DNA of 64,000 nt from Chryseomicrobium palamuruense (GTDB taxonomy: Bacteria > Bacillota > Bacilli > Bacillales_A > Planococcaceae): positions 341,526 to 405,525 of the forward strand of contig NZ_JBHSEF010000026.1 in assembly GCF_042649045.1 (NCBI RefSeq), read 5' to 3'. This document shows, piece by piece, positions 9,510 through 18,104 of this stretch; position 1 is the stretch's first letter, and every line of letters begins with the position of its first letter. The translations under genes and the position numbers were made by a program. The notes under the pieces are model-generated. The model did not search any database and was not told the DNA's origin. It saw only the letters and a list, made by a program, of their open reading frames with translations.

Positions 9510-9950
9510 ATGAGTATGGATTTTAATCTATATATGAATGAAATCGTAACAACTGCACGTAAAGAAATGGACGCAGCAGGCTACGAGCAACTGCGTACAC
9601 CGGAAGACGTAGATATGGCTCTTGATCGTCCAGGAACGACTTTGTTTATGGTCAACTCTGTTTGTGGATGTGCTGGAGGAATCGCCCGTCCAGCAGCAAC
9701 AAACGCGGTGCATTACGATCGTCGCCCAGACCACCTAGTGACTGTATTTGCCGGTCAAGATAAAGAAGCTACATTCTATGCACGTGACAAATTTGGGGAT
9801 GAGCACTTACCGTCCTCTCCATCCTTCGTACTTGTCAAAGACGGTCAGATGGTTGCAGAAGTCGGCCGTCATGAAATTGAAGGACATGATCCAATGAGCG
9901 TCATCACACACCTCCAAGCCTTATTTGAAGAACACTGTGAAGAATATTAA
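9510..9950 (+). CDS. brxB: Bacilliredoxin BrxB (YqiW family)
   Basis: Small thioredoxin-like protein of the BrxA/BrxB family, which removes bacillithiol from S-bacillithiolated proteins. The 146 residues have the characteristic CGC active site in NSVCGCAGG (about residues 52-60) and the C-terminal block HDPMSVITHLQALFEEHC. The start is the ATG after AAAGGAGTG; another in-frame ATG is two codons downstream. In B. subtilis the orthologue yqiW also lies beside the bkd operon. A bidirectional terminator follows. Confidence 0.93.
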   Translation: MSMDFNLYMNEIVTTARKEMDAAGYEQLRTPEDVDMALDRPGTTLFMVNSVCGCAGGIARPAATNAVHYDRRPDHLVTVFAGQDKEATFYARDKFGDEHLPSSPSFVLVKDGQMVAEVGRHEIEGHDPMSVITHLQALFEEHCEEY

Positions 9951-9956
9951 TCCAAA

Positions 9957-9993
9957 CAAAAAGACTGACGAGGTGCACTCGTCAGTCTTTTTT
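9957..9993. terminator. Bidirectional terminator between brxB and prli42
   Basis: Perfect 12-bp stem (9961-9972 with 9978-9989) with A-rich 5' and T-rich 3' sides. It can end transcription of brxB on the plus strand and of the convergent Prli42 gene on the minus strand. Confidence 0.85.
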
Positions 9994-9998
9994 GCCTG

Positions 9999-10094
9999 TT
10001 ATAGCAAGAAGCTAAGTCCAAATACAAAGCTCGATAATACCATAACGGCAATCATCATATAAATGACAAATTTACGGAAGTTTTCATTACGCAT
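9999..10094 (-). CDS. prli42: Stressosome-associated membrane miniprotein Prli42
   Basis: A 31-codon gene. The product has a short basic N-terminus (MRNENFRKF) and a single hydrophobic helix (VIYMMIAVMVLSSFVFGLS), the make-up of Prli42, which was described in Listeria as the membrane anchor of the stressosome and is annotated in many Bacillales. GAGGAG stands 10 nt before the ATG. It is convergent to brxB and shares its terminator. The alternative, an unrelated small membrane peptide, cannot be excluded, but the size, charge pattern and RBS fit well. Confidence 0.7.
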   Translation of the reverse strand: MRNENFRKFVIYMMIAVMVLSSFVFGLSFLL

Positions 10095-10147
10095 CTTAAC
10101 ATCGCTCCTCTAATTCTCTCCCCTTATTCTATCAGAGACAAAAGAGG

Positions 10148-10176
10148 TAGCCAACTATTTTTGAAATCGCTACAAT
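10148..10176 (+). promoter_or_regulatory. Possible sigma-A promoter for mce and the carboxyltransferase
   Basis: TAGCCA (10148-10153), 17-nt spacer, TACAAT (10171-10176); RBS AAAGGAG follows. Sequence match only. Confidence 0.4.
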
Positions 10177-10208
10177 AGAAGATAGATTGTGTAAAGGAGT
10201 GGGATGGA

Positions 10209-10622
10209 ATGAATCGCGTAGATCATATCGGCATCGCAGTTGCTTCTCTAGAGGAGACGCTACCTTATTATACGGATACTCTCGGATTAACACTTTTAGC
10301 GATCGAAGAAGTCGAATCAGAACAAGTGAAAGTCGCTTTTCTTGATGGAGGCAATGTAAAACTCGAACTATTGGAACCGCTCTCAGAAAAAAGCGCCATC
10401 CATCAGTTCATCGATAAGAAAGGGCAGGGAATCCATCATGTCGCATTTGGTGTCACCTCCATTCAAGATCGATTGAATGAATTGAAGGTGAATGGCGTCC
10501 GCTTGATCAACGAACAACCGAAACAAGGAGCGGGTGGTGCCCAAGTTGCCTTTTTGCACCCGAAGTCTTCACATGGTGTGCTTTACGAGCTCTGTGAGAA
10601 ACAAAAGGGGGAAACGAAATAA
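10209..10622 (+). CDS. mce: Methylmalonyl-CoA epimerase
   Basis: Vicinal-oxygen-chelate (glyoxalase-like) metalloenzyme that interconverts (2S)- and (2R)-methylmalonyl-CoA, joining the carboxylase product to the mutase substrate. The 137 residues begin MNRVDHIGIAVASLEETLPY, with the metal-binding H6 near the N-terminus, and continue to GIHHVAFGV and an acidic ligand near the end (GVLYELCE). The ATG 5 nt upstream runs straight into a stop, which fixes the start at 10209. Its stop overlaps the next start by one base (TAATG). Confidence 0.93.
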   Translation: MNRVDHIGIAVASLEETLPYYTDTLGLTLLAIEEVESEQVKVAFLDGGNVKLELLEPLSEKSAIHQFIDKKGQGIHHVAFGVTSIQDRLNELKVNGVRLINEQPKQGAGGAQVAFLHPKSSHGVLYELCEKQKGETK

Positions 10623-12169
10623 TGGATATGTACGATAAAATAAATGAACTCTACGACCGTAAACGGATCATCGAACTAGGTGGTGGGGATGAGCGGATCG
10701 AGAAACAGCACGAAAAAGGAAAATTGACAGCTCGTGAACGTATTGAACTATTGTTAGATGAAGGTACATTTGTGGAATTAAACCCATTCATCAAACACCG
10801 AACGACAGATTTTGGTATGGCCAACCTTGAGGGGCCAGGTGACGGTGTGGTGACTGGTTATGGGAAAGTACATGGTAAACCCGTGTATTTGTTCTCTCAA
10901 GATTTCACGGTATTTGGAGGCGCTCTTGGTGAGATGCACGCTTTAAAAATTGCCAATGTGATGGATCTTGCCGCAAAAAATGGAGCTCCATTTATTGGTC
11001 TCAATGACTCGGGCGGCGCTCGTATTCAAGAAGGTGTCGTTTCACTTGATGGGTACGGACAGATTTTTTATCGCAATGCCATCTATTCAGGTGTGATTCC
11101 ACAAATATCCGTTATCCTAGGGCCTTGTGCTGGTGGTGCGGTATATTCTCCAGCCATCACCGATTTTGTTTTCATGACGGATGAGACAAGCCAGATGTTC
11201 ATCACAGGACCAAAAGTAATTGAGACGGTTACGGGTGAGAAGATTTCTTCTGAAGATTTAGGCGGATCAAAAGTACATAATGCCATCAGTGGTAACGCCC
11301 ATTTCCGAGGAGCGACAGAAGGGCAAGTGTTAGCAGATGTTCGTCGTTTACTTGCCTACCTTCCACAGAATAATACGGAACGCCCTGCAGTTGAAGCAGT
11401 AGAAGAAGAGTCAGATGAGCGTCCGGACTTGGCCGATATTGTCCCGTTCGAAGCGATTCGCCCGTATGATATTCGTAAAGTCGTGGAACAAGTCGTTGAT
11501 AAAGGCTCGTTCATGGAAGTCCAAGCAGAATTCGCTCGGAATATCGTCGTTGGTTTTTCACGAATCAAAGGAGAGACAGTGGGTCTCATTTGTAATCAAC
11601 CAAAAGTCATGGCCGGCGGACTCGACATCGATTCATCGGATAAAGCTGCACGATTCATTCGTTTCTGTGATTCTTTCAACATTCCGTTGATCACATTTGA
11701 AGATGTAACGGGCTTTTTCCCAGGTATTAAACAAGAGCACGGCGGCATCATCCGTCACGGAGCAAAAATTCTCTATGCGTATTCAGAAGCGACTGTTCCT
11801 AAATTAACGGTCATCTTACGTAAAGCATACGGAGGAGCTTATGTTGCACTAAATTCTAAATCAATTGGTGCGGACGTTGTATTTGCGTGGCCGAATGCAG
11901 AAATTGCGGTTATGGGGCCAAACGGAGCAGCCAACATCATCTTTGCACGTGAAATTGCGGCAAGTGACGATCCGGAAGCTGTTCGTGCTGAAAAAATTGA
12001 AGAATACCGTGAGAAATTCGCAAATCCATATGTTGCGGCCTCCATGGGAATGGTGGATGATGTCATCGACCCACGGGAAACACGCATCAAACTGATTCAA
12101 GCGCTTGAAATGATGCGTACCAAACAAGAGACACGTCCAACGAAAAAACACGGAAACATCCCGTTATAA
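10622..12169 (+). CDS. Acyl-CoA carboxylase carboxyltransferase subunit (propionyl-CoA type)
   Basis: Crotonase-fold carboxyltransferase of 515 residues, like B. subtilis YqjD, propionyl-CoA carboxylase beta or methylmalonyl-CoA decarboxylase alpha. Visible motifs include GGARIQEGV, the oxyanion-hole stretch GPCAGGAVYSPA and, in the C-terminal half, GFFPGIKQEHGGIIRHGAK. No biotin carboxylase or biotin carrier gene is in the window, so it must borrow those subunits or they are encoded elsewhere. Between mce and the mutase genes it most likely makes (2S)-methylmalonyl-CoA from propionyl-CoA. The start overlaps the mce stop by one base. Confidence 0.9.
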   Translation: MDMYDKINELYDRKRIIELGGGDERIEKQHEKGKLTARERIELLLDEGTFVELNPFIKHRTTDFGMANLEGPGDGVVTGYGKVHGKPVYLFSQDFTVFGGALGEMHALKIANVMDLAAKNGAPFIGLNDSGGARIQEGVVSLDGYGQIFYRNAIYSGVIPQISVILGPCAGGAVYSPAITDFVFMTDETSQMFITGPKVIETVTGEKISSEDLGGSKVHNAISGNAHFRGATEGQVLADVRRLLAYLPQNNTERPAVEAVEEESDERPDLADIVPFEAIRPYDIRKVVEQVVDKGSFMEVQAEFARNIVVGFSRIKGETVGLICNQPKVMAGGLDIDSSDKAARFIRFCDSFNIPLITFEDVTGFFPGIKQEHGGIIRHGAKILYAYSEATVPKLTVILRKAYGGAYVALNSKSIGADVVFAWPNAEIAVMGPNGAANIIFAREIAASDDPEAVRAEKIEEYREKFANPYVAASMGMVDDVIDPRETRIKLIQALEMMRTKQETRPTKKHGNIPL

Positions 12170-12180
12170 AGGAGAGACCT

Positions 12181-13275
12181 ATGTCACTACTAATCGAAGA
12201 ATTCATTGAACTTGTTGAAACGTCCTCTGAGACTGGAAATGAAGGACAAATAGCAAAACTACTCTTAAAAAAATTAGAAGAGCTCGGCTTTAGTGTAGTG
12301 GAAGACGATGCGAAAGAAAAAACAGGTTTTGGTGCGGGGAACTTGATTGCGACAAAAGCAGGAAACCCGAGTAAACCGAAACTTCTCTTTTCCGTTCACA
12401 TGGATACGGTCACACCAGGTGAGAATGTAATTGCTGTCATCTCAGGAGATATCATTTCTTCTAAAGGTGAAACCATCTTAGGTGCGGATGACAAAGCAGG
12501 TATTGCGGCTTTGTTTGAAGCAGTTCGTCGCACGCAAGAAAAAGATCACGGTCAACTTCAAATTGTGATTTCAGTAGGTGAAGAAAGTGGGCTCGTAGGG
12601 GCAAAAGCACTTGACGCTGCTCATTTAGACAGTGATTTCGGATATGCACTAGATAGCGACGGCGAAGTCGGAGGCATCGTCATTGGTGCGCCTTACCAAG
12701 CCAAGCTTTGGACGACCATTACAGGAAAACCGGCTCATGCAGGTGTGGCTCCGGAAAAAGGCATCTCAGCCATCACAGTAGCCGCAAAATCGATTGCCGC
12801 GATGTCTCTTGGACGTATTGATGACGAGACGACAGCGAACATCGGTCGATTCGAAGGTGGAAAGGCGACAAATATTGTCTGTCCGGAAGTGAACATCTTA
12901 TCGGAAGCAAGATCTCTTCAAGAAGACAAATTGAATGCGCAAGTCGAGCATATGGTGAAGACCTTTGAAGAGACGGCACGTTCATTAGGTGCTTCAGCTG
13001 ACACGAAGACAGAATTGATGTACCCAGGATTCTCATTCGGGGAATCCGATCAGGTCGTAGTATATGCTCAAGAAGTCATCGAAGCGCTTGGTCTCCCGCT
13101 TGAATTAAAACGCAGTGGCGGAGGCAGTGACGCAAACATTTTAAATGGCCTCGGCATCCCGACCGTCATCTTAGCTGTCGGATATGAAGATATCCATACA
13201 ACCAATGAAACGATGCCAATCTCACAGCTCGAGAAACTTGCAGACGTTGTAGAACACTTGATTATAAAAGGGTAA
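12181..13275 (+). CDS. M20-family peptidase, PepT-like (YqjE type)
   Basis: Zinc aminopeptidase-like protein of 364 residues. Metal-site motifs are in order: SVHMDTVTPG (His, Asp), GADDKAGIAAL (bridging Asp), SVGEESGLVGAKAL (catalytic Glu plus ligand Glu), ALDSDGEVGG, and the C-terminal HTTNE. This is the tripeptidase T-like family that follows the carboxyltransferase gene in B. subtilis (yqjE). Substrate unknown; a di/tripeptide role is inferred from family only. RBS AAAGGAGAG lies before the ATG, 11 nt after the previous stop, so it is probably co-transcribed. Confidence 0.85.
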   Translation: MSLLIEEFIELVETSSETGNEGQIAKLLLKKLEELGFSVVEDDAKEKTGFGAGNLIATKAGNPSKPKLLFSVHMDTVTPGENVIAVISGDIISSKGETILGADDKAGIAALFEAVRRTQEKDHGQLQIVISVGEESGLVGAKALDAAHLDSDFGYALDSDGEVGGIVIGAPYQAKLWTTITGKPAHAGVAPEKGISAITVAAKSIAAMSLGRIDDETTANIGRFEGGKATNIVCPEVNILSEARSLQEDKLNAQVEHMVKTFEETARSLGASADTKTELMYPGFSFGESDQVVVYAQEVIEALGLPLELKRSGGGSDANILNGLGIPTVILAVGYEDIHTTNETMPISQLEKLADVVEHLIIKG

Positions 13276-13288
13276 AGGAGGAAGACAG

Positions 13289-14533
13289 ATGGCAGAGAAA
13301 TCACGCATTCTATTTCATTTAGATATGAATAGCTTCTTTGCATCTGTCGAACAGGCCTATAACCCGGAACTAAAAGGCAAACCGGTTGCCGTTGCAGGAA
13401 ATCCAAAAGAACGCAAAGGGATTATCATCACCTGTTCGTACGAAGCTCGTGCGTACGGCGTCTATACCACGATGCCCGTTTGGGAAGCGAAGCGCAAATG
13501 CCCTTCGCTTCTTTTGATTCAACCGACGTTTGAACGGTATCGTATTGCCTCTCAAGCGATGTTTGCCATCTTGCGAGAGTACACGAACCTTGTCGAGCCG
13601 GTTTCGATTGATGAAGGGTATGTTGATGTCAGTGACATCGTCACTGGTAGTGATGCAGTGACCTTAGCTGAGACGATTCAAAAGCGCATTCTTCGGGAAC
13701 TCGATCTCCCTTGTTCAATAGGTATTGCCCCGAATAAATTTTTGGCAAAGATGGCGAGTAGGATGAAGAAGCCAATGGGTATCACGATTTTAAGAAGACG
13801 AGATGTTCCGCATGTTCTTTGGCCTCTTGAAGTAGGCGAAATGCACGGGGTAGGGGATAAGACGGCAGAGAAATTAAAAGAAGCGGGAATTCTTAAAATA
13901 AGAGACCTTGCGAAAATGACCGAGAATCAAGCCATTGAAACGCTCGGAAAACACGGTGAAAAGCTATGGAAAAGAGCACATGGCATGGATGCACGTCCTG
14001 TGGATCCCGATTCCGTATTTGAACGAAAAAGTGTCGGAAATTCCATGACGCTATCTTATGACGAGACCTCTAAAAAAGAACTCATGAAACATATCGAGAA
14101 GCTTTCAAAGAAAGTCGCATCCCGCTTAAAGGAAAAAGGATACGTAGGCTATACTGTACACGTTCAAATCCGTTACTACGATTGGCAGAACCGATCAAAA
14201 AGTCGGTCGTTTAAAGAACCTATCTACCGCTTAGAAGATATCGAGCGATATGCAAAGAAACTTTTTTCAGAACTTTGGAACGGCGAACCTGTACGTCTTG
14301 TTGGAGTGACGGTTCAACAATTGAAAGAGCCAGGTGAAATCACCGAACAACTCACCTTCGATTCGTATCAGCAAGTGGCAAAAGAAGAGCCTGTGCGCGC
14401 ACTGATTCAAGACCTCCAGAAGAAATTTGGTGAGACGAGTATCCGTAAGGGAGTTAGATTGTCTAAAAATGAAGGGTCGACCTCAAGCTTTAGTAAAGAC
14501 TTTTTAAATGATCACAAACGGAAGGAGGACTAA
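13289..14533 (+). CDS. dinB: DNA polymerase IV (Y family, YqjH/PolY1 type)
   Basis: Translesion polymerase of 414 residues. Active-site carboxylates are seen in FHLDMNSFFASVEQ (near residue 9) and SIDEGYVDV (near 107); the helix-hairpin-helix region follows (GVGDKTAEKLKEAGI), then a little-finger domain. Good RBS (AAAGGAGGAAGAC). No LexA box is apparent upstream and the gene sits in an operon-like run after the peptidase, suggesting constitutive expression, unlike the second Y-family gene at 34182. Confidence 0.95.
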   Translation: MAEKSRILFHLDMNSFFASVEQAYNPELKGKPVAVAGNPKERKGIIITCSYEARAYGVYTTMPVWEAKRKCPSLLLIQPTFERYRIASQAMFAILREYTNLVEPVSIDEGYVDVSDIVTGSDAVTLAETIQKRILRELDLPCSIGIAPNKFLAKMASRMKKPMGITILRRRDVPHVLWPLEVGEMHGVGDKTAEKLKEAGILKIRDLAKMTENQAIETLGKHGEKLWKRAHGMDARPVDPDSVFERKSVGNSMTLSYDETSKKELMKHIEKLSKKVASRLKEKGYVGYTVHVQIRYYDWQNRSKSRSFKEPIYRLEDIERYAKKLFSELWNGEPVRLVGVTVQQLKEPGEITEQLTFDSYQQVAKEEPVRALIQDLQKKFGETSIRKGVRLSKNEGSTSSFSKDFLNDHKRKED

Positions 14534-14535
14534 GT

Positions 14536-15483
14536 ATGGAACTCGTATTTTTAGGAACAAGTGCAGGAATGCCATCGAAATTTCGAACGACATCCTCTCT
14601 CGTCGTCAATTTATCAGAAGAACGGGGAACTTATTGGCTAGTTGATTGTGGAGAAGCGATGCAGCATCAATTCATGAAAACACCGTTGAAACCGCGAAAA
14701 ATCGAAAAAATATTTATCACGCATATGCATGGTGACCACATTTTTGGTCTTCCTGGTTTTCTTGGTTCTCGATCGTTTTTAGGCGGCACAGAGAAACTAA
14801 CGATTTACGGTCCATCTGGGATACGTGAGTTTGTCCAGACGGCTCTCTCACTTTCTCGGACGCATTTGACCTATCCTCTTGAGATTATAGAGATCGAGCG
14901 AGGCGTAGTATTTGAAGACGACTTATTTGTGGTCACTGCGGATCTGCTCGCACACGTCATTCCAAGTTACGGATATCGCATTGAACAAAAACCTCTTGAG
15001 GGGAAACTTGATATCGAAAAAGCCTTGGCTTTTGGTGTTCCAAAAGGTCCTCTTCTTGCAAAGCTAAAAAGTGGGTCAGATGTCGTTCTTGAAGACGGAG
15101 CTCTCGTCAAGAGTGCAGATGTAACATCACCTCCTCAAGACGGGTTCATCGTCACAATCCTCGGAGACACCAAAAAATGTGATGCATCGATTCAACTTGC
15201 TAGACATGCAGATGTACTCGTGCACGAAGCAACCTTTGATGATGATAGCCAACAACTGGCGGCTAGTTATGGTCACTCTACGTTTCGTGAAGCAGGCGAA
15301 GTCGCAAAAAAAGCCGGTGTACGCCATGTCATCGTGAACCATATTAGTGCACGGTTCACAAAATTAGACGAACAACGACTTCTTGAAGAATTAAAAGTTA
15401 GTGATCGCCCAAGTTACATTGCGGACGATCTTATAGGGTTTAGATTGACGCGTCAGCGAGAAATCGAATCTTTCACATTCTGA
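14536..15483 (+). CDS. rnz: Ribonuclease Z
   Basis: Metallo-beta-lactamase-fold endonuclease that trims tRNA precursors at the 3' side. The 315 residues contain THMHGDHIFGLPG (zinc ligands HxHxDH), VHEATFDD and VNHISARF near the end. The RBS AAGGAGG overlaps the end of the polymerase gene, only 2 nt away. Its 3' end overlaps the convergent proC gene by 31 nt. Confidence 0.95.
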   Translation: MELVFLGTSAGMPSKFRTTSSLVVNLSEERGTYWLVDCGEAMQHQFMKTPLKPRKIEKIFITHMHGDHIFGLPGFLGSRSFLGGTEKLTIYGPSGIREFVQTALSLSRTHLTYPLEIIEIERGVVFEDDLFVVTADLLAHVIPSYGYRIEQKPLEGKLDIEKALAFGVPKGPLLAKLKSGSDVVLEDGALVKSADVTSPPQDGFIVTILGDTKKCDASIQLARHADVLVHEATFDDDSQQLAASYGHSTFREAGEVAKKAGVRHVIVNHISARFTKLDEQRLLEELKVSDRPSYIADDLIGFRLTRQREIESFTF

Positions 15484-16277
15484 CCGAGTACTTTCGATTG
15501 TTTTGTGGCGGCGTCAATACCGGTAAGGATCGCATGTTCCATTCCACATTCGGCCATCGCTTTTAAACCAGCTTCTGTCGTCCCACCAGGGCTCGTTACA
15601 CGTTTTCTAAGTGTAGCGGGCTCTTGTTTGGTTTCTTTCATCATGGAGACTGCCCCGTCTAGCGTCTGAAGCACAAGAGCACGCGCTTCTTCCGCAGTAA
15701 AACCATGCTCCATCGCTGCTCGTTCAAGTAGTTCTGTCACATAGTAAATATATGCTGGGCCACTACCGGATAACGCCGTGACGGCATGCATCATTTGGTC
15801 TTTTACCACTTCAACAGAACCAATTGTCCGGAACAATTCGGAAATCAGCTGTATGGACGTATCTGTGACAAGCGCATTGTGACTGATAGCTGTTGCACTC
15901 TTTCCAATAGTGGCACTTGTATTTGGCATGACACGGATAATCGGCTGATTAGTAAAAAAATCGCTTAACGTATCGATATCAATACCTGCCAGTACAGAAA
16001 TGATGGTACTGTTCTTTGGAATGCGATTTTTGATGAGTGGAAATGCCTCCGCAGCATCCTTTGGTTTCATGGCGAGTACGATATAGTCTGCTTGTTCGAG
16101 AATTTCTGGAGAATCGCTAACTAGCGATACGCCATAGGTTTCCTTTAATCGAATGAGCGCCTCATGGTCACTTTTATTGGTGACACAGATGGATAGAGGA
16201 GGAAGTGTGGGAGAGGCCGTCCACCCACTGATAATGGCTTCTGCCATGGATCCTGCACCAAAAAATACAATATTCAT
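15453..16277 (-). CDS. proC: Pyrroline-5-carboxylate reductase
   Basis: NAD(P)H-dependent enzyme for the last step of proline synthesis. The 274 residues begin with the dinucleotide fold (MNIVFFGAGSMAEAIISGW), have VMPNTSATIG in the middle and the family signature ALSGSGPAYIYYVTELLERA plus VTSPGGTTEAGL in the C-terminal domain. RBS AGGAGGAGG precedes the ATG. The gene is convergent with rnz and the last ten codons overlap it, an unusually tight junction with no room for a separate terminator. B. subtilis has a proI at the same place. Confidence 0.93.
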   Translation of the reverse strand: MNIVFFGAGSMAEAIISGWTASPTLPPLSICVTNKSDHEALIRLKETYGVSLVSDSPEILEQADYIVLAMKPKDAAEAFPLIKNRIPKNSTIISVLAGIDIDTLSDFFTNQPIIRVMPNTSATIGKSATAISHNALVTDTSIQLISELFRTIGSVEVVKDQMMHAVTALSGSGPAYIYYVTELLERAAMEHGFTAEEARALVLQTLDGAVSMMKETKQEPATLRKRVTSPGGTTEAGLKAMAECGMEHAILTGIDAATKQSKVLGQNVKDSISR

Positions 16278-16346
16278 CCGTCATGCCTCCTCCTGCTTAT
16301 TGTTTCGAATTATATGATTGTCTTAGCAGAATGTCAACGACACAAG

Positions 16347-16375
16347 GTGACGTATTGTACGAAACAAGGTACACT
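16347..16375 (+). promoter_or_regulatory. Possible promoter of the YqjP-like gene
   Basis: GTGACG (16347-16352), 17-nt spacer, TACACT (16370-16375), followed by an AGGAGG RBS before the ATG at 16408. Confidence 0.45.
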
Positions 16376-16407
16376 ATGAATAACCATTCATTTTTAGGAG
16401 GCGGCTT

Positions 16408-17349
16408 ATGATTCACCAATTGACGATTCCCACTCCGTTTGCTGTAGGAGATGTACATAGTTACCTAGTAAAGGGAGATCAACTAACCTTGGTTGATGTG
16501 GGACCCAATACCGAACAAGCGCGAGAAGCCATCGAATATCAATTAAAAGAAATCGGCTATCGCCCAGAAGATATTGAACAAGTCGTTCTCACACATCATC
16601 ATCCCGACCATTCCGGTTGGACAGAACTGTTTCCAAATGCACCTCTTTCCGGACACGCATATAACAATGTCTGGTTCACGCGGAGTGATGCATTTTTTTC
16701 CTATCACGATGCCTTTTATTTGGATCAATTAATAGAAGAAGGGGTACCGGAAAGCTATCATCATTGGATAGAGAAGATGAGACGGCCCATAAAACTGATG
16801 GGGAATCGTCCGCTCGATTTCATTTTAAAGGAAGGCGATCACGTGCCAGGACATGAGAAATTGCTTGTCATTGAGACGCTCGGACATGCGCAGAGTCAAT
16901 TGTCGTTTTACCACCGGGACGACGAATGGATGATTGGCGGTGACCATTTAATTAAACATATTTCTTCCAATCCCTTGATTGAACCACCACTCAATCCAGC
17001 ATCTAAACGGCCGAAAGCACTCTTACAATACAATGCATCGCTCAAACGATTAAATGATTTCCCTATTTCACGAATATATAGTGGACATGGCGACGTCGTC
17101 GACAACGTACATGTGCTCGTTCGTGAGAGACTTGCTAAACAGCACGGACGGGCTTTACAAGTACGGGAATTTATAAATGGTGAAGCAAAAACCATTTTTG
17201 AATTGACGCAGACACTCTTCCCTAAAGTGTATGAAAAAGAACTAGGACTTACATTGTCTGAAACGATTGGACAAGTGGATTATTTAGAAGATAAGGGTAT
17301 GGTTTTAGCAGAAAATAGAGGCGGAGTGATGTACTATCAAAGCGTCTAA
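16408..17349 (+). CDS. Metallo-beta-lactamase-fold hydrolase (YqjP type)
   Basis: The 313-residue protein has the zinc motif THHHPDHSGW near residue 67, a later ligand histidine in TLGHAQSQL, IGGDHLIKH, and SGHGDVV. These mark a glyoxalase II-like hydrolase with a C-terminal winged-helix-like segment. Function is unassigned; the gene is next to an SDR as in B. subtilis yqjP-yqjQ. RBS AGGAGGCGG. The following gene begins 4 nt downstream by the conventional start, or overlaps it if the start discussed there is right. Confidence 0.85.
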   Translation: MIHQLTIPTPFAVGDVHSYLVKGDQLTLVDVGPNTEQAREAIEYQLKEIGYRPEDIEQVVLTHHHPDHSGWTELFPNAPLSGHAYNNVWFTRSDAFFSYHDAFYLDQLIEEGVPESYHHWIEKMRRPIKLMGNRPLDFILKEGDHVPGHEKLLVIETLGHAQSQLSFYHRDDEWMIGGDHLIKHISSNPLIEPPLNPASKRPKALLQYNASLKRLNDFPISRIYSGHGDVVDNVHVLVRERLAKQHGRALQVREFINGEAKTIFELTQTLFPKVYEKELGLTLSETIGQVDYLEDKGMVLAENRGGVMYYQSV

Positions 17350-17353
17350 GCAT

Positions 17354-18085
17354 GTGTTGATTACTGGAGGGACAGGAGGATTAGGTTCATACATAGCATC
17401 ATCCCTCCTAAAGGCTGGCCATAAAGTAACCGTGACCGGCCGCAATATCAAAATTTTAGAGACAATGAAACAGCAAGGCATTCAAACGATTTATTGGGAT
17501 ATGGCTAGTGGGGAAGACATTCCAGCCGCTATCACTTTCGATCAGTTTGATGTCATCATCTTGAATGCAGGAATAGGGTACTTCAAAAATCATCACGAAC
17601 TTTCTAAACTAGAAATCGACAATATGATTTTAGTGAATATGACCATTCCTATCCAATTGGCCACAATCCATTCAAGGCACTTTCAGCAGCGTGGCGAAGG
17701 ACATCTTGTGTTTATTGGCTCACTCGCAGGCAAGATGGCAACCCCGAAAGCTTCCGTTTATGCAGCGACGAAACACGCGCTAGATGGCTATGTCCAAGGA
17801 CTGCGCATGGAACTGCAAGACTCATCGGTACAAATATCCATCATTCACCCAGGTCCGATAGATACACCGTTTATCGACAAGGCGGATACGACAGGTAACT
17901 ATAAAAAAGCACTTGGCAGTCATTTGTTGTCGATTGAAGAAGTGGCAGAGAAAGTGCTGGATGTTTTGGAGAAACCAAAAGGGGAAGTGCTGATTCCTGG
18001 GTATCTGGGAGTACTTGCGAAACTGACAAAAGTATTTCCACTGACTGTTGAGAAGTGGGGACGGCGTTTTTACGCAAAAAAATAA
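17354..18085 (+). CDS. Short-chain dehydrogenase/reductase (YqjQ type), start uncertain
   Basis: Rossmann-fold oxidoreductase: TGGTGGLG cofactor loop at the N-terminus, NAG (LNAGIGYF) and the active-site YAATK in SVYAATKHALDGYVQGLRME. Substrate unknown. The start is odd. The only conventional start is GTG at 17354, which has no good RBS and begins inside the first beta strand (MLITGG). In the same frame, upstream codons read I-K-A-S-K-H before VLITGG. AGGCGGAG (17319-17326) stands 9 nt before an ATC codon at 17336, where an SDR of normal N-terminal length would begin. An in-frame stop at 17327 rules out anything longer. Confidence 0.85.
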   Translation: MLITGGTGGLGSYIASSLLKAGHKVTVTGRNIKILETMKQQGIQTIYWDMASGEDIPAAITFDQFDVIILNAGIGYFKNHHELSKLEIDNMILVNMTIPIQLATIHSRHFQQRGEGHLVFIGSLAGKMATPKASVYAATKHALDGYVQGLRMELQDSSVQISIIHPGPIDTPFIDKADTTGNYKKALGSHLLSIEEVAEKVLDVLEKPKGEVLIPGYLGVLAKLTKVFPLTVEKWGRRFYAKK

Positions 18086-18104
18086 ACCGCCGAGGCGGTT
18101 TATT
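18081..18104. terminator. Bidirectional terminator between the SDR and the symporter
   Basis: Perfect 10-bp stem (18081-18090 with 18095-18104) and a 4-nt loop. The stop codons of both convergent genes lie inside the stem (TAA at 18083, and TTA at 18100 for the minus strand). Confidence 0.8.
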
